This document shows, piece after piece, positions 7,685-18,980 of a stretch of DNA of 64,000 nt. Made by a program: the position numbers and the translations under genes. The stretch's first letter is position 1; each line of letters opens with the position of its first letter. The notes beneath the pieces were generated by a model. The model searched no databases. It saw only the letters and a program-made list of their open reading frames with translations, and had not been told where the DNA came from. The stretch comes from Streptomyces lanatus. Its GTDB lineage: Bacteria > Actinomycetota > Actinomycetes > Streptomycetales > Streptomycetaceae. The stretch spans positions 496,001 through 560,000 of the forward strand of contig NZ_BNBM01000002.1 of assembly GCF_014655715.1 (NCBI RefSeq), written 5' to 3'.

Positions 7685-9528
7685 GCCCGTTTACCTGCCT
7701 TGCCTGCCTTGCCTGCCTTGGCTCGGGCGAGGTTCACTCCGCTCGCGATGATCCCGATGTGGCTGAACGCCTGCGGGAAGTTGCCCATGAACTCTCCTGT
7801 GGACGGATTGATCTGTTCCGACAGCAGCCCCAGCGGGCTCGCCCGGGCGCACAGCGAGGCGTACAGCTCCTCGGCCTCCTCGGTCCGGCCCTGGCCGATC
7901 AGGTTGTCGACCAGCCAGAAACTGCACAACAGGAAGGCGCCCTCATCGCCGGCGAGTCCGTCGGGTGACTCCTTGTGCAGATAGCGGTAGAGCAGCCCGT
8001 CGCCCGCCGACAGACGCTCGGCGACGGCCGTGGCGGTCGCCACCATACGAGGGTGATCGGCCGGCACGACCTGGCGCAACGGGAGTGCGAGCAGGCTGGC
8101 GTCCAGGACACCACCGCCGTCGAGGTGGGCGCTGAGGGTCTGCGCCCGCTCGTCCCAGGACTGCTCCAGGATGCGGCGGCGCAGATCGTCGGCCGAGGCA
8201 CGCCATTGCGCGATCCGCCCGGGCAGTGCGAGCCGCTCCCCCATCCGCGCGGCCCGGTCCAGCGCCACCTGGCACAGCCCGGCCGAGTATGTGAACACCC
8301 GGCCCTCACTGCGCACCTCCCAGATGCCCTGGTCCGGCTGCCGCCAGGCCTGCTCCGCGGAGTCGGCCAGCTTGGCCAGGCTCGCCCACAGCGCGGGCTG
8401 GATCTCGCCGCCGGCGAGCAGCCACTGGTCGGCGCAGTCCAGGATCTCGCCGTAGACGTCGTGCTGACGCTGGTCGGCGGCGCCGTTGCCCCAGCGCACC
8501 GGGGCCGAGCGCTGGTAGCCCTCCAGCTCACCGTCCTCGACCTCGTCGGGCACCGGATCACCCCGCACGTCGTACATGATCCGGGGCTGCCTGCTGTACT
8601 CGAAGGCGTCGAGGACCCAGCCGAGGAACGCGTCGGCCTCGCCGCCGAAGCCGATGCGGCGCATCGCGAACATGGCGAAGGCGGCGTCGCGGATCCAGGC
8701 GTAGCGGTAGTCCCAGTTGCGGACCCCGCCGATGGGCGCGGGCAGGGAGGACGTGGGGGCCGCGACCAGCGAGCCGCTGGCCCAGTCGTCGCACAGCTTC
8801 AGCGTCAGCGCGGCCCGCCGCACGAGCCGCTCCTCGGGACCGTCGTACTCGAAGTGCCGCATCCAGCGGCGCCACGCGTCGGCGGTCCCCCACAGCATGG
8901 CGTCGGTGTCGAGGCGGTGGTGACGGTGGAAGCGGCCCCAGGACAGCACGAGGTCGAGGCGATCGCCCTGCCGCAGTTCGTGGGTGCTGTGCAGACCGGT
9001 CAGGGGCCGGTTGGACCGCAGGTGCAGACGCAGGTCGGGCCGCCGCGCGGGCCGTACCTCAAGACCGCTGAACAGGGCCCGCGTCTGCGCACCGCCCCGC
9101 GGCTCCAGATCCGCTCGCAGGCGTACGTCACCGTCCACCACGACCGCCGAACGCACCAGCTCGGCCCGGTCGGCCGGGGCGTCGTCGGTGAGGTCGGCGC
9201 CGGAGCGCAGGGCGAGCGCGTCGGTGACACGGACGGTGCCGGTGGGGCCTCGCAGCTCGGTGATCAGTACGCCGGAGTCCAGTTCATAGCGCTGGCGCGC
9301 CTCCACCAGGCCCTCCGGGGCCAGGGTGAAGTGCCCGCCTCGCGCGGGATCCAGCAGGCCGCAGAAGAGAGGATCGGCGTCGAAGCGGGGCACGCACATC
9401 CACGGGATGGAGCCGTCCAGGCCGACCAGCGCGGTGGTCGTGCCGTCCCCGATGAGACCGAGGTCCTCCAGCGGCAGACAGCCCTCCCGCCTGCGGACCG
9501 GCCGGAAGGGTGGATCGGGGTCTTGCAT
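7681..9528 (-). CDS. Glycoside hydrolase family 15 protein (trehalase/glucoamylase-like)
   Basis: This 615-residue cytoplasmic protein has an N-terminal beta domain that opens with LEDLGLIGDGTTTALVGLDG and WMCVPRFDADP. An (alpha/alpha)6 barrel follows, with the family motif NWDYRYAWIRDAAFAM. The C-terminal LLSEQINPSTGEFMGNFPQAFSH segment contains the catalytic base Glu of GH15. There is no signal peptide. Related actinobacterial proteins hydrolyse trehalose, which fits coupling to zwf and gntK by overlapping ATGA junctions. The last residues are three AKAG/KAG units coded by a 9-bp tandem repeat, probably a dispensable tail. Exact substrate not determined. Confidence 0.9.
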   Translation of the reverse strand: MQDPDPPFRPVRRREGCLPLEDLGLIGDGTTTALVGLDGSIPWMCVPRFDADPLFCGLLDPARGGHFTLAPEGLVEARQRYELDSGVLITELRGPTGTVRVTDALALRSGADLTDDAPADRAELVRSAVVVDGDVRLRADLEPRGGAQTRALFSGLEVRPARRPDLRLHLRSNRPLTGLHSTHELRQGDRLDLVLSWGRFHRHHRLDTDAMLWGTADAWRRWMRHFEYDGPEERLVRRAALTLKLCDDWASGSLVAAPTSSLPAPIGGVRNWDYRYAWIRDAAFAMFAMRRIGFGGEADAFLGWVLDAFEYSRQPRIMYDVRGDPVPDEVEDGELEGYQRSAPVRWGNGAADQRQHDVYGEILDCADQWLLAGGEIQPALWASLAKLADSAEQAWRQPDQGIWEVRSEGRVFTYSAGLCQVALDRAARMGERLALPGRIAQWRASADDLRRRILEQSWDERAQTLSAHLDGGGVLDASLLALPLRQVVPADHPRMVATATAVAERLSAGDGLLYRYLHKESPDGLAGDEGAFLLCSFWLVDNLIGQGRTEEAEELYASLCARASPLGLLSEQINPSTGEFMGNFPQAFSHIGIIASGVNLARAKAGKAGKAGKRA

Positions 9529-9565
9529 GCCACCTCGCTTCTGGAAACGGATGATGGGCTTTCTT

Positions 9566-10615
9566 CTAGAAAGAGATCATGACCTTCACGACGTCCTCGA
9601 GTTTCTGGTCCGCGACCTCGAAGGCCCGTTCCATATCGTCGAAGTGGAACTCATGGGTCGTCAGATGCGACGGGTCGACGCGGTTCGACTCCAGCAGCCG
9701 CAGAAGTCGTTCCATTCGCAGTCGTCCGCCGGGGCAGAGTCCCGTGGTGATGGTCTTGTCGGCCATACCGACGCCCCATTCGACGCGTGGAATGCGTACG
9801 AACTCGCCCTCGCCGAAATAGCCGGTGCTGGAGATGGTGCCCCCGGGCTTGGTGATCTTCACCGCGGTCTGGAAGGTCACATCCGCGCCGAGTGCCTCGA
9901 TGGCGGTGTCGACTCCCCGCCCGTCGGTCAGCTCCATGACCCGTTCGACGACATCCTCCTTGGTGAAGTCGACGACCTCGTCCGCGCCGTACAGCTGCGC
10001 GAGCTTCTGCCGGCTGGGCACCGACTCGACCCCGATGACGAGCCCGGCGCCGCAGAGCCTGGCCCCCGCCGTCACCATCAGACCGACCGGCCCCTGCGCG
10101 AGCACGGCGACGGTCCCGCCCATCGGGATGTTGCCGTTCTCGGCACCCATGAATCCCGTGGAGAGCATGTCGGCGCAGTACACGGCGTCCGCGTCGGAAA
10201 TACCGTCGGGAATCGCGGCGAGATTGGAATCGGCATCATTCACATGAAAGAAGTCGGCGAAAACCCCGTCCTTCGAGTTCGCGAACTTGAAGCCGCCGAG
10301 CGCGCCACCGGACTGCGAGGGATGCCCGTTCTGGGAGGCCAGATCGCCCCAGTCGGGAGTGATGGCACCGACCAGCACCCGATCGCCGGGCCGAAATTCC
10401 TTGACCTCGCCGCCCACGGCCTCCACGACACCGACCGCTTCATGCCCCAGCGTCAGATTCTCCCGCGGACCGATGCCGCCCTGGACGGTATGGGAGTCGG
10501 AGGTACAGATCAGGGCCCGAGTCGTACGCACCAGGGCGTCACCCGGACCCAGCTGCGGAACGGGCTTCTCCATGAAGCCCACCCGCCCGATTTCCTTCAT
10601 CACGAACGCCTTCAA
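9566..10615 (-). CDS. Zinc-dependent medium-chain alcohol dehydrogenase
   Basis: This 349-residue MDR protein has a GroES-like N-terminal domain and a Rossmann domain. Visible motifs are TSDSHTVQGG (catalytic zinc region; the usual Cys lies just before it in ALICTSD), GHEAVGVVEAVG, and the cofactor segment VLAQGPVGLMVTAGARLCGAGLVIGVE. C-terminal segments resemble enzymes annotated as butanediol or isopropanol dehydrogenases. I chose TTG at 10615 because AGGAGG lies 8 bases upstream; an in-frame codon at 10639 has no such site. It ends 37 bp before the GH15 start and may belong to the same transcript. Substrate unknown. Confidence 0.9.
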   Translation of the reverse strand: MKAFVMKEIGRVGFMEKPVPQLGPGDALVRTTRALICTSDSHTVQGGIGPRENLTLGHEAVGVVEAVGGEVKEFRPGDRVLVGAITPDWGDLASQNGHPSQSGGALGGFKFANSKDGVFADFFHVNDADSNLAAIPDGISDADAVYCADMLSTGFMGAENGNIPMGGTVAVLAQGPVGLMVTAGARLCGAGLVIGVESVPSRQKLAQLYGADEVVDFTKEDVVERVMELTDGRGVDTAIEALGADVTFQTAVKITKPGGTISSTGYFGEGEFVRIPRVEWGVGMADKTITTGLCPGGRLRMERLLRLLESNRVDPSHLTTHEFHFDDMERAFEVADQKLEDVVKVMISF

Positions 10616-10771
10616 CCGCCTGTCCTCCTGCCGGTGCACCGGATCACGCCACTGTCACTGCCAGCGTTCCGGGGATCGTGCGGGTTCGCGATCCGGCCGC
10701 TACAGGGGTGGTGCGTTCCAGTGAAAAAGGGCCTGCGCGGAGCAGACGGAGGCTGGTGCTCGACCACCCGG

Positions 10772-11230
10772 TCATCGGTCCCCACCCCGCACCACCACAA
10801 CCGGACAGGCGGCGTGCTGGGCGCAGTGCTGGGCGACGGACCCCAGCAGCAGCCCCGCGAAGCCCCCGAGGCCGCGGCTGCCGACGACGAGCAGGGACGC
10901 GTCGCGGGCCGCGCGGAGCAGCACGCTGGCGGGCGTGCCGTAATGCACCTCCGTACGCACCGCGACGGAGGGCCGCGCCTCCACGACCTCCTCGACAACC
11001 CGCGCGAGGTCGTCACGGGCCCGGCCCTCCAGAGCCGACTCGTCGCTGCTCGACGGGGGCAGCCAGCCGAGCGCGCCATGGAACTGCGGCATGTCCCAAG
11101 CGGTCATCGCGACCACCTCGCCCCGGGTGAGCTCCGCCTGACGCACCGCCCAGCGAAGGGCCTGCTTCGCCGAGTCCGAGCCGTCGACGCCGACCACGAT
11201 GCGCTCGGACTCCTGCTGCTGCTCAGCCAC
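10772..11230 (-). CDS. Universal stress protein (UspA family)
   Basis: A single Usp domain of 152 residues. It begins RIVVGVDGSDSAKQALRWA and ends with the ATP-binding pattern SRGLGGFAGLLLGSVAQHCAQHAACPVVVV, matching G-x2-G-x9-G-S/T. Such proteins bind ATP and are induced by hypoxia or stationary phase in actinobacteria. GTG at 11230 is chosen because GAGGAG sits 6 bases upstream; the longer open frame reads as low-quality Arg/Pro sequence. It lies upstream of, and in the same direction as, the dehydrogenase, with a 156-bp gap that could hold a separate promoter. Confidence 0.92.
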   Translation of the reverse strand: MAEQQQESERIVVGVDGSDSAKQALRWAVRQAELTRGEVVAMTAWDMPQFHGALGWLPPSSSDESALEGRARDDLARVVEEVVEARPSVAVRTEVHYGTPASVLLRAARDASLLVVGSRGLGGFAGLLLGSVAQHCAQHAACPVVVVRGGDR

Positions 11231-11324
11231 GGCCGCTCCTCGGACTGGACGCCTTCCACTGGCCCCAGCCTCACGCCGACCGCACCGGATGCCCAGCCCG
11301 ACAGGTCCGGATGGGTCGCGGTGG

Positions 11325-12140
11325 TCAGTGGTGGTGGCCCCGCCGGCCGAGGGTCTCCTCGGGGGTCGCTCCGGGACGGGTCCACTGCGGCACGGGCCGG
11401 CTGGTCGGTCCCCAGTCGGCCTTCCCGTCCGCGTCGGCACGCCAGTACCAGCAGATCGGCGCACCATGCCCACCGACCGGCGCACCGGCCTCCGGCGCCT
11501 CGGGCCAGCCCTCGGGGTCGTCCTCCCACGCCTCACGGCGGCCGTACGGCGTCATGTCGAGCAGCCCGAGGGAGCCGTTGACGGGCTCATTGCCACGGCC
11601 TGTCGTGGAGTAGGTCAGGAACACGCGGTCGCCGTCGCGCAGGAAGCAGGCGATGTACCCCATGTCCCCGCCAACGGGCTCAGCCACATCCCGTACGGAA
11701 TACCAGGGCTGCGTGTAGCCCATGAACTCGACGTAGGAGGCCACCTCGTCCCAAGGACCGGTGGTGAGGATGGCGAACGAGACGCCGCGGGCGTGCAGAT
11801 AAACAGCGTCCTTCATATGCCAGGCCGTGGTCGTACACCCCTCACACTGCCCCTGATGCGGCGCACCGTCGTACCACATGTGCTTGTACACCACGAGCTC
11901 GTCCCGCCCCTGGAACAGATCGAGGAACGGCACCGGCCCATCGGCTCCGACGACCTCGACCGTCCCGTCGAACTCCACCATCGGCAGCCTCCGACGGGCC
12001 GCGGCGATGGCATCACCCTCCCGGGTGTGGGCCTTCTCCCGCACCAGGAGCTCATCACGGGCGGCCTGCCAGGTGGCCGGATCGACGACGGGCGGCCGTC
12101 CGGGCAGTGCGGCGGTCGGCTCGTCGGGGGTGATGGCCAT
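11325..12140 (-). CDS. DUF899 family thioredoxin-like protein
   Basis: This 271-residue protein has the DUF899 pattern: WQAARDELLVREKAHTREGD, then the domain core VVYKHMWYDG, then CEGCTTTAW at the position where thioredoxin-fold proteins carry active-site cysteines. FAILTTGPWDEVASY follows, and a late GLLDMTPYGRRE. The family is uncharacterised; some members are annotated as predicted dithiol-disulfide oxidoreductases. ATG at 12140 follows GGAGGAC closely. The C-terminus ends in a run of His. Confidence 0.85.
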   Translation of the reverse strand: MAITPDEPTAALPGRPPVVDPATWQAARDELLVREKAHTREGDAIAAARRRLPMVEFDGTVEVVGADGPVPFLDLFQGRDELVVYKHMWYDGAPHQGQCEGCTTTAWHMKDAVYLHARGVSFAILTTGPWDEVASYVEFMGYTQPWYSVRDVAEPVGGDMGYIACFLRDGDRVFLTYSTTGRGNEPVNGSLGLLDMTPYGRREAWEDDPEGWPEAPEAGAPVGGHGAPICWYWRADADGKADWGPTSRPVPQWTRPGATPEETLGRRGHHH

Positions 12141-12280
12141 GATGTCCTCCGGGGTGTCATCGGGGTCTGGTGCCGGGGAGCGCCTTACGACGGTCACGAG
12201 AACAGACTGTGGTCGGGACCGGAACTCATCGCGGCGGATGCCTGTCTGCCTGTTTACCTGGCCGCTCGGCATCGCTCGGC

Positions 12281-13891
12281 CTACGCGGAGCGGGGCTGGG
12301 TCGTCGGGATCCTCGACGTGAAGAACATCGCGAGGGCGCAGGCGAACCCGAGGATCGCGAGCGCGGCACGCAGGCCGTCCAGCCGGGCCTCGGCGTTCGC
12401 GTCCAGCGCGGCCCGGGCCACCTCGTCACTCGTTCCCGCCTCGTCGAGAGCGGTCCTGAGCTGGGCGTCCGACAGGAAGGTCACCCCGTCCTGGATTTCC
12501 ACGGCCGCCTGGTTCGTGACCTCGGCCGGGATCGCCGGATTCTCTTCGAGGTTGGTCAGGAAGGAGGACGAGAGCACGGCGATCAGGATCGAGCCGGCGA
12601 GTGCCGTACCGATCGAGGAGCCGAGGTTGGTGACCGCGTTCTGGATGCCCCCGACCTCCGCGCTCTGCTCGTCCGGCACCGCCGAGACGGTGACGGACCC
12701 GAGCTGCGACGCGAGCGCGCCGGTGCCCAGCCCGATGAGCAGGAACGGCACGGTCACGATCGCCGCCCCGGCGCCCGAGTCCAGGGCGGCCATCAGTACC
12801 ACCGCGCCGGCGAGCAGGGCGAGGATCCCGAGCCGCACCACCCGCCTCGGCGAGACGTCCGGGAGGAAACGGGGGATGAGGGTGGCGGCCGCCAGCAGGG
12901 TCAAGGAGAGCGGTAGGAGACGGGCACCGGTTTCGAGCGCGGACAGCCCCAGGGCGATCGACAAATACAGCGGTACGACGAAGAACACGCCCATCAGGAC
13001 GAGGTACTGGAAGAAGAACATGGTCAGGCCACCGGTGAGCTGCTTGGTGTGCAGCAGGGCCGGGTCGATGAGCGGATCCGCGTGCCGTTCCACGAGGCGG
13101 GCCTCCCAGCGCAGGAAGAGCCAGATCAACAGCACACCCGCCAGCATCAGCCACATCACCGGCGAGACTCCGAGCCACGAAGGCGCGTCGGGCTTCGGCC
13201 GGAACCAACCCCATTCATCAGTGCGGAGCACGCCGTAGACGAACGTCCCGAGGCCGAGGGCACACACCGCCGAGCCGATGAGGTCGATGCGCCGGCGCTC
13301 GCGGCCCACGACGTCGGCGATGCGGCGGGCGAGCGCCAGAATGACGAGAACGACCAGCACCTCACCCGCGAACACCCAGCGCCAGGACAGATACGTCGTG
13401 GCGAGACCCCCGATGAGAGGCCCGAGCGCGATGGCCACGGCACCGGCGGCGGCGACGAGTCCGTAAGCGGAGGGACGTAGTTCAGTGGCGAAGTTGCCGG
13501 CCACCAGCGCCACGATCGCGGGCAGGATGAGCGCCGCCCCGACACCCTCCAGGAAGGACCAGCCGAACAGCAGCACCGGCAGATTCGGCGCAAGCGCCGT
13601 GGTGAGCGAACCACACCCGTAGATACAGCAACCGATCATGAACGCGCGTCTGCGGCCGATCAGTGCTCCGACCTTGCCGCCCGGGATCATGAACATCGCC
13701 ATCACGAGCGTGTAAGCCGTGATGGCGCCCTGGATCCCGGTCACCGTCGTGCCCACGTCCTCGGCCACCGCCGCGATGGACACATTCATGACGGAACTGT
13801 CGAGCGCCATCAGAAACTGCCCCGCCGCGAGCGTCCACAGGACGAGCCGCGCCTTGGCCGAACCCTTCGCGGTAGCCGCACTGGGCGTCAT
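12281..13891 (-). CDS. MFS drug transporter, DHA2 (14-TM) type
   Basis: This 536-residue protein has about 14 hydrophobic segments. The DHA2/EmrB-QacA opening is LMALDSSVMNVSIAAVAEDVG, followed by GKVGALIGRRRAFMIG (motif A) and a later GPLIGGLATTYLSWRWVF (antiporter motif C). These transporters expel drugs or metabolites by proton exchange. A long loop between the last two membrane spans is rich in Ala and Asp, as is common in Streptomyces members. No repressor gene is adjacent. The start is ATG at 13891. Confidence 0.92.
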   Translation of the reverse strand: MTPSAATAKGSAKARLVLWTLAAGQFLMALDSSVMNVSIAAVAEDVGTTVTGIQGAITAYTLVMAMFMIPGGKVGALIGRRRAFMIGCCIYGCGSLTTALAPNLPVLLFGWSFLEGVGAALILPAIVALVAGNFATELRPSAYGLVAAAGAVAIALGPLIGGLATTYLSWRWVFAGEVLVVLVILALARRIADVVGRERRRIDLIGSAVCALGLGTFVYGVLRTDEWGWFRPKPDAPSWLGVSPVMWLMLAGVLLIWLFLRWEARLVERHADPLIDPALLHTKQLTGGLTMFFFQYLVLMGVFFVVPLYLSIALGLSALETGARLLPLSLTLLAAATLIPRFLPDVSPRRVVRLGILALLAGAVVLMAALDSGAGAAIVTVPFLLIGLGTGALASQLGSVTVSAVPDEQSAEVGGIQNAVTNLGSSIGTALAGSILIAVLSSSFLTNLEENPAIPAEVTNQAAVEIQDGVTFLSDAQLRTALDEAGTSDEVARAALDANAEARLDGLRAALAILGFACALAMFFTSRIPTTQPRSA

Positions 13892-14095
13892 GGACGAAGC
13901 ATTGCCACCGCCCGAAGTCAGTTCGTTGACGAGCCGCAGACTTCAGCCACTTGGCGCACAGCCAGAGTCACGCCGGGAGCCACTCAATGCGCATCTGCCC
14001 CGCTATCAGAGCGCGTCGATCTGCCAGGCGATGACGCCGGTCGCAGGCGGCGAGACGTGCGCGCGGGCTCAGACAAGTCATGGCGTCGTGTCTGG

Positions 14096-14125
14096 GCCCA
14101 CTTCCAGTCGATCTTGGAAGTGGGC
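14096..14125 (-). terminator. Hairpin, 11-bp stem
   Basis: GCCCACTTCCA pairs perfectly with TGGAAGTGGGC around an 8-base loop. It lies 12 bp after the stop codon of the minus-strand fragment ending at 14137, which is where a terminator for that frame would be. There is no strong T-run. Confidence 0.6.
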
Positions 14126-14136
14126 AGCTTAGCTGT

Positions 14137-14313
14137 TCAGTAACTGGCAGTGCGGTTGAAGCTGGTGATGTTGAGTTTGATGCCCTCCGCAGACTTCAGC
14201 GTCGTGGGGGACTCGCCTTGGGCAGTCTGGCCGGGCTGCACGTCGGTCTCCAGTTCAGAACCGTTCGCCAGGGCACCGACGCTGCCCCCAACCGACCCAG
14301 CTGTTCCGCCAAG
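14137..14313 (-). pseudogene. Possible C-terminal remnant of a protein gene
   Basis: A 58-codon minus-strand frame has no good start codon but ends in protein-like sequence: ANGSELETDVQPGQTAQ, then KSAEGIKLNITSFNRTASY and a stop. A different frame upstream continues with VDLAEQLGRLGAAS, suggesting a frameshift or truncation. The stretch is less GC-biased than its neighbours. A hairpin follows the stop. I do not recognise the family. It may instead be chance sequence. Confidence 0.35.
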
Positions 14314-14501
14314 TCAACACCCTGACATCTGTCAGGGACGCGACGCCCCAGTGACGCTCTACCGTTCGAGGCGCCGGCTCGGGGGACCTCTTGGCCGCCG
14401 TAATGGCCATCGTGACGACATGACGAAGGTCCCGGCCAGGCGAGCGCTACGGCAAAGGGCCGATCTGTGGGCGCTCCCAGCCCTTCGATCAAGGAGAATT
14501 C

Positions 14502-15014
14502 ATGCGCAGTATCCGCAGGATCTTCAGCGTGGGCACGGCCGCGCTCGTGCTCGGGGCAGGGCTTGTGGCGGGTTCTTCCGGTACGGCTCAGGCCGCGGCG
14601 TCGGACTGCACGGGAGGTGCGAATGGTTTCACCGACATCCCGGACAGTCTCAGCGGTCGCGGTGTGGCGGGGGCGGGGGCGGTGGTGCTCGAATTCCCCA
14701 CCAACGTGCCGTACGCCATCGCCTCGTACGCGATGCAGACCGGCACCGTCGGCGGCAGACAGATGGGGTGGGGCGTCCTGACCACGAGCTCCAGCACCTG
14801 GGGCCCCGGTGCCGTGGGCAGGGTCTGGATGGATGTCACCAACGACGGCAAGAATTCGTGGATCCAGTGCGGCCCGTTCGATGCGAGAGGCGGCGCCAGG
14901 ATCACGACCGCGGCCTACCCCACCAGCAGCTCGGCGAGTCGGGCCTTCCGTGTCTGCGCACAGGTGGTCTCTCCCTCCCCCATCACCGGCATCACCTGCA
15001 CCCCCTGGTGGTAG
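14502..15014 (+). CDS. Small secreted protein, unknown function
   Basis: This 170-residue protein has a clear Sec signal peptide: basic MRSIRRIF, a hydrophobic stretch to about residue 27, and a cleavage site after AQA near 32. The mature part, about 138 residues, has four cysteines (near residues 37, 126, 151 and 167) that could form two disulfides, and ends in CTPWW. It is rich in Gly, Ser and Thr. AAGGAG lies 7 bases before the ATG. I recognise no family. A strong terminator follows, so it is probably a single-gene unit. Confidence 0.75.
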   Translation: MRSIRRIFSVGTAALVLGAGLVAGSSGTAQAAASDCTGGANGFTDIPDSLSGRGVAGAGAVVLEFPTNVPYAIASYAMQTGTVGGRQMGWGVLTTSSSTWGPGAVGRVWMDVTNDGKNSWIQCGPFDARGGARITTAAYPTSSSASRAFRVCAQVVSPSPITGITCTPWW

Positions 15015-15099
15015 TACCCGACTCTTGGGAACAGGACCTGTCAGCAAGCCTTCCTGGCCGACGTTTCCTTTGGTGCTGGCTCACAGGCGTCGGACAGCA

Positions 15100-15133
15100 T
15101 TGAGCCCCCTCTCTGCACTGAGAGGGGGCTCAA
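15100..15133. terminator. Strong hairpin terminator, 14-bp stem
   Basis: TTGAGCCCCCTCTC pairs perfectly with GAGAGGGGGCTCAA around a 6-base loop. It lies between the secreted protein gene on the plus strand and the radical SAM gene on the minus strand and can serve both. Confidence 0.85.
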
Positions 15134-15148
15134 CATCGCCATAGGGCC

Positions 15149-15260
15149 TCAGCAAGGTCTGAGCACTCGGACCCACTCGACCTCTGAGTGGATGCCCGAG
15201 GGCTCTTCCTCGCTCGCCTCAGCCAGGGCCCCAGTCAACCGATCGAGCGCCTCGCCCAGC

Positions 15261-15277
<17 letters not shown>
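15149..15277 (-). pseudogene. Possible protein C-terminal fragment after the radical SAM gene
   Basis: In a frame different from the radical SAM gene, the minus strand reads TELGEALDRLTGALAEASEE, then a short EVEWVRVLRPC ending and a stop. The composition is protein-like and helical, but there is no start with a binding site. It overlaps the last codons of the radical SAM gene. It could be the 3' end of a gene that was deleted. Low confidence. Confidence 0.25.
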
Positions 15278-17279
<2,002 letters not shown>

Positions 17280-17350
17280 CTAGCCTAACGCGACCGCGAC
17301 GGCCCTCCGTACGTCCAGCATGCCTGCCCGCGTCCAGTGTGCCGGTCGGC

Positions 17351-18880
17351 TCAGACCGCCACTCCGGCCTTCATCTGCGCCCACGCCTCCGGAAGCGCCG
17401 CCTCGTCGGCCGCCGCGCGCTGCTCCTCCCTGCCGTACAGCAGCCCGTATGTGAACGTGCTCTCCCCCGCCGCATGCGCCTGCCGCGCGAGCTCCCGCAG
17501 GGCCTCCCGGGTCATCACGCTGTCCTGGTGGTCGCCGAGCAGGTTCTGCAGGGACTTCATCGACTTCACCAGCTTCCCGGCGGAGTCCCCGAGCGCCGGA
17601 ACCGCCGACTCCGCCGCATACCTGGTCCGCTTCGCCTTTTTGCGGGCCTCATGCAGCGCCAGGTCGCGATCCGCGCCGGAGTCCAGTTCGAGGGCGTGCT
17701 CGACCAGCCCGGACAGCTTGCCGAAGTCCTTCCGTACGGCCTTGGCGATCACCTTCTCCGGCTTGCCGGCGGCCGCCTTCAGCAGGGGCGGCTCGGCCAC
17801 CAGGGCGTCGAGGGTGTCGAGCAGCTGCAGATACCTTTTGCCGTCGAGTACGTTCATCAGCCGCCGCCGCGATCCACCGCGCTTGGCGTGCGACCAGGTG
17901 CGCAGCCGGGTGCGGACGGGGCCGGACATCAAGGTCCGCGGCAGCTCGCCGAGGGCCTCCGTCAGCCGCTCCGTGAGCACCTCCTGGTCACGGTCGACGC
18001 CCAGCTCCCCGGCCAGCCACTTCAGCTCCTCGCCGATCGGGTCGGTCACCTCACGGTCGAGGACCTTGCCGTACGTCTTGAAGGCGCTGCGCATCCGCCG
18101 GGTGGCGACCCGCATCTTGTGCACGGAGTCGTACACGTCCCGCCGCACCGCCGGGTCGAGCTCGACGATCGCGTCCCGCTGGGCGCCGATATAGGCGAGG
18201 ACATGATCACCGGCGGTCCGCGCAGGAGCCGGCGCCTGCGCCTCGGGCTCTCGTGCCTTGGCTGCCCGCTTCTTCTGCTTCTTCGGCGCTGTCTCGGCCA
18301 GCGCCCGCTGCAGTTTCGACTCCGCCGACGACGGTCGTACGCCCGCCTTCTTCAGCCGCTTCTCGACCTTGTCCAGGAACGCCGGATCGGTGCCGTCGGC
18401 CAGCTCCACCTCGATCTCGGTCCACTGGACGGTCCCGCTGCCCCCGTCCAGCCGCTCGGCCCGCACGGCGTCCACGCTGACCTCCGCCAGCAGCCTGCCG
18501 TCGGCGTCCACGAGGTCGCGCACATCGCGGTCGGAGCGCAGCCGGACCACCGGCACCAGCTCGGTCTCCCGGACCCTGGAGCGGACCAGCCCCGCGAGCG
18601 TTCGGGGCAGGCTGTCGGACAGCGGGGCCTGGATCTCGTCCCGCACCCCCTTCGCCACGGGGAACTTCAGATGCCAGCCCGCGTCCGCCCCGCCCGTTCT
18701 GCGGCGCAGGGTGATGGATGACGCGGCGAGCCGCTCGTCCGGGGTGTCGTAATAGGTGGCGTCCAGCTGCGCGACACCTTTGTCGACCACGGTCGCGACT
18801 CCGGCGACACCGGTCAGATCGGGCAGGCCACTGTCGTCGGATTCATACTTACGCTCGATTTCGCGCTTCGTGTCCGCCAT
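17351..18880 (-). CDS. CYTH and CHAD domain-containing protein
   Basis: This 509-residue protein has an N-terminal CYTH domain (about 4-205) that starts with the signature EIERKYE and has alternating charged strands such as TEIEVEL and LRRRTGG. A Lys/Ala-rich linker (about 210-235) leads to a CHAD helical domain (about 235-500) with HKMRVATRRMRSAFKTY and the His-rich EARKKAKRTRYAAE repeat. CYTH enzymes act on triphosphates, including inorganic tripolyphosphate; CHAD domains bind polyphosphate. A role in polyphosphate metabolism is inferred. It starts at ATG 18880 and lies just after rodA in the same direction. Confidence 0.92.
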   Translation of the reverse strand: MADTKREIERKYESDDSGLPDLTGVAGVATVVDKGVAQLDATYYDTPDERLAASSITLRRRTGGADAGWHLKFPVAKGVRDEIQAPLSDSLPRTLAGLVRSRVRETELVPVVRLRSDRDVRDLVDADGRLLAEVSVDAVRAERLDGGSGTVQWTEIEVELADGTDPAFLDKVEKRLKKAGVRPSSAESKLQRALAETAPKKQKKRAAKAREPEAQAPAPARTAGDHVLAYIGAQRDAIVELDPAVRRDVYDSVHKMRVATRRMRSAFKTYGKVLDREVTDPIGEELKWLAGELGVDRDQEVLTERLTEALGELPRTLMSGPVRTRLRTWSHAKRGGSRRRLMNVLDGKRYLQLLDTLDALVAEPPLLKAAAGKPEKVIAKAVRKDFGKLSGLVEHALELDSGADRDLALHEARKKAKRTRYAAESAVPALGDSAGKLVKSMKSLQNLLGDHQDSVMTREALRELARQAHAAGESTFTYGLLYGREEQRAAADEAALPEAWAQMKAGVAV

Positions 18881-18980
18881 GAACCGAATCTAATCGGAGT
18901 CACGTCGGGACGACAGTGCTTACCAGCCATGAACCCCGGGGAAACGGCAGATGACAGCCAGGGGGCGGCCGTTGCGGGGG

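Larger units (their letters stand above)
13892..14501. other. Long non-coding stretch with a gene remnant and hairpin
   Basis: This is 610 bp with no intact gene of convincing quality. The right part carries a minus-strand frame that looks like a protein C-terminus (listed separately) and a hairpin after it. The last 40 bp contain the ribosome binding site AAGGAG of the small secreted protein. Codon-position bias is weak elsewhere. Confidence 0.6.
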
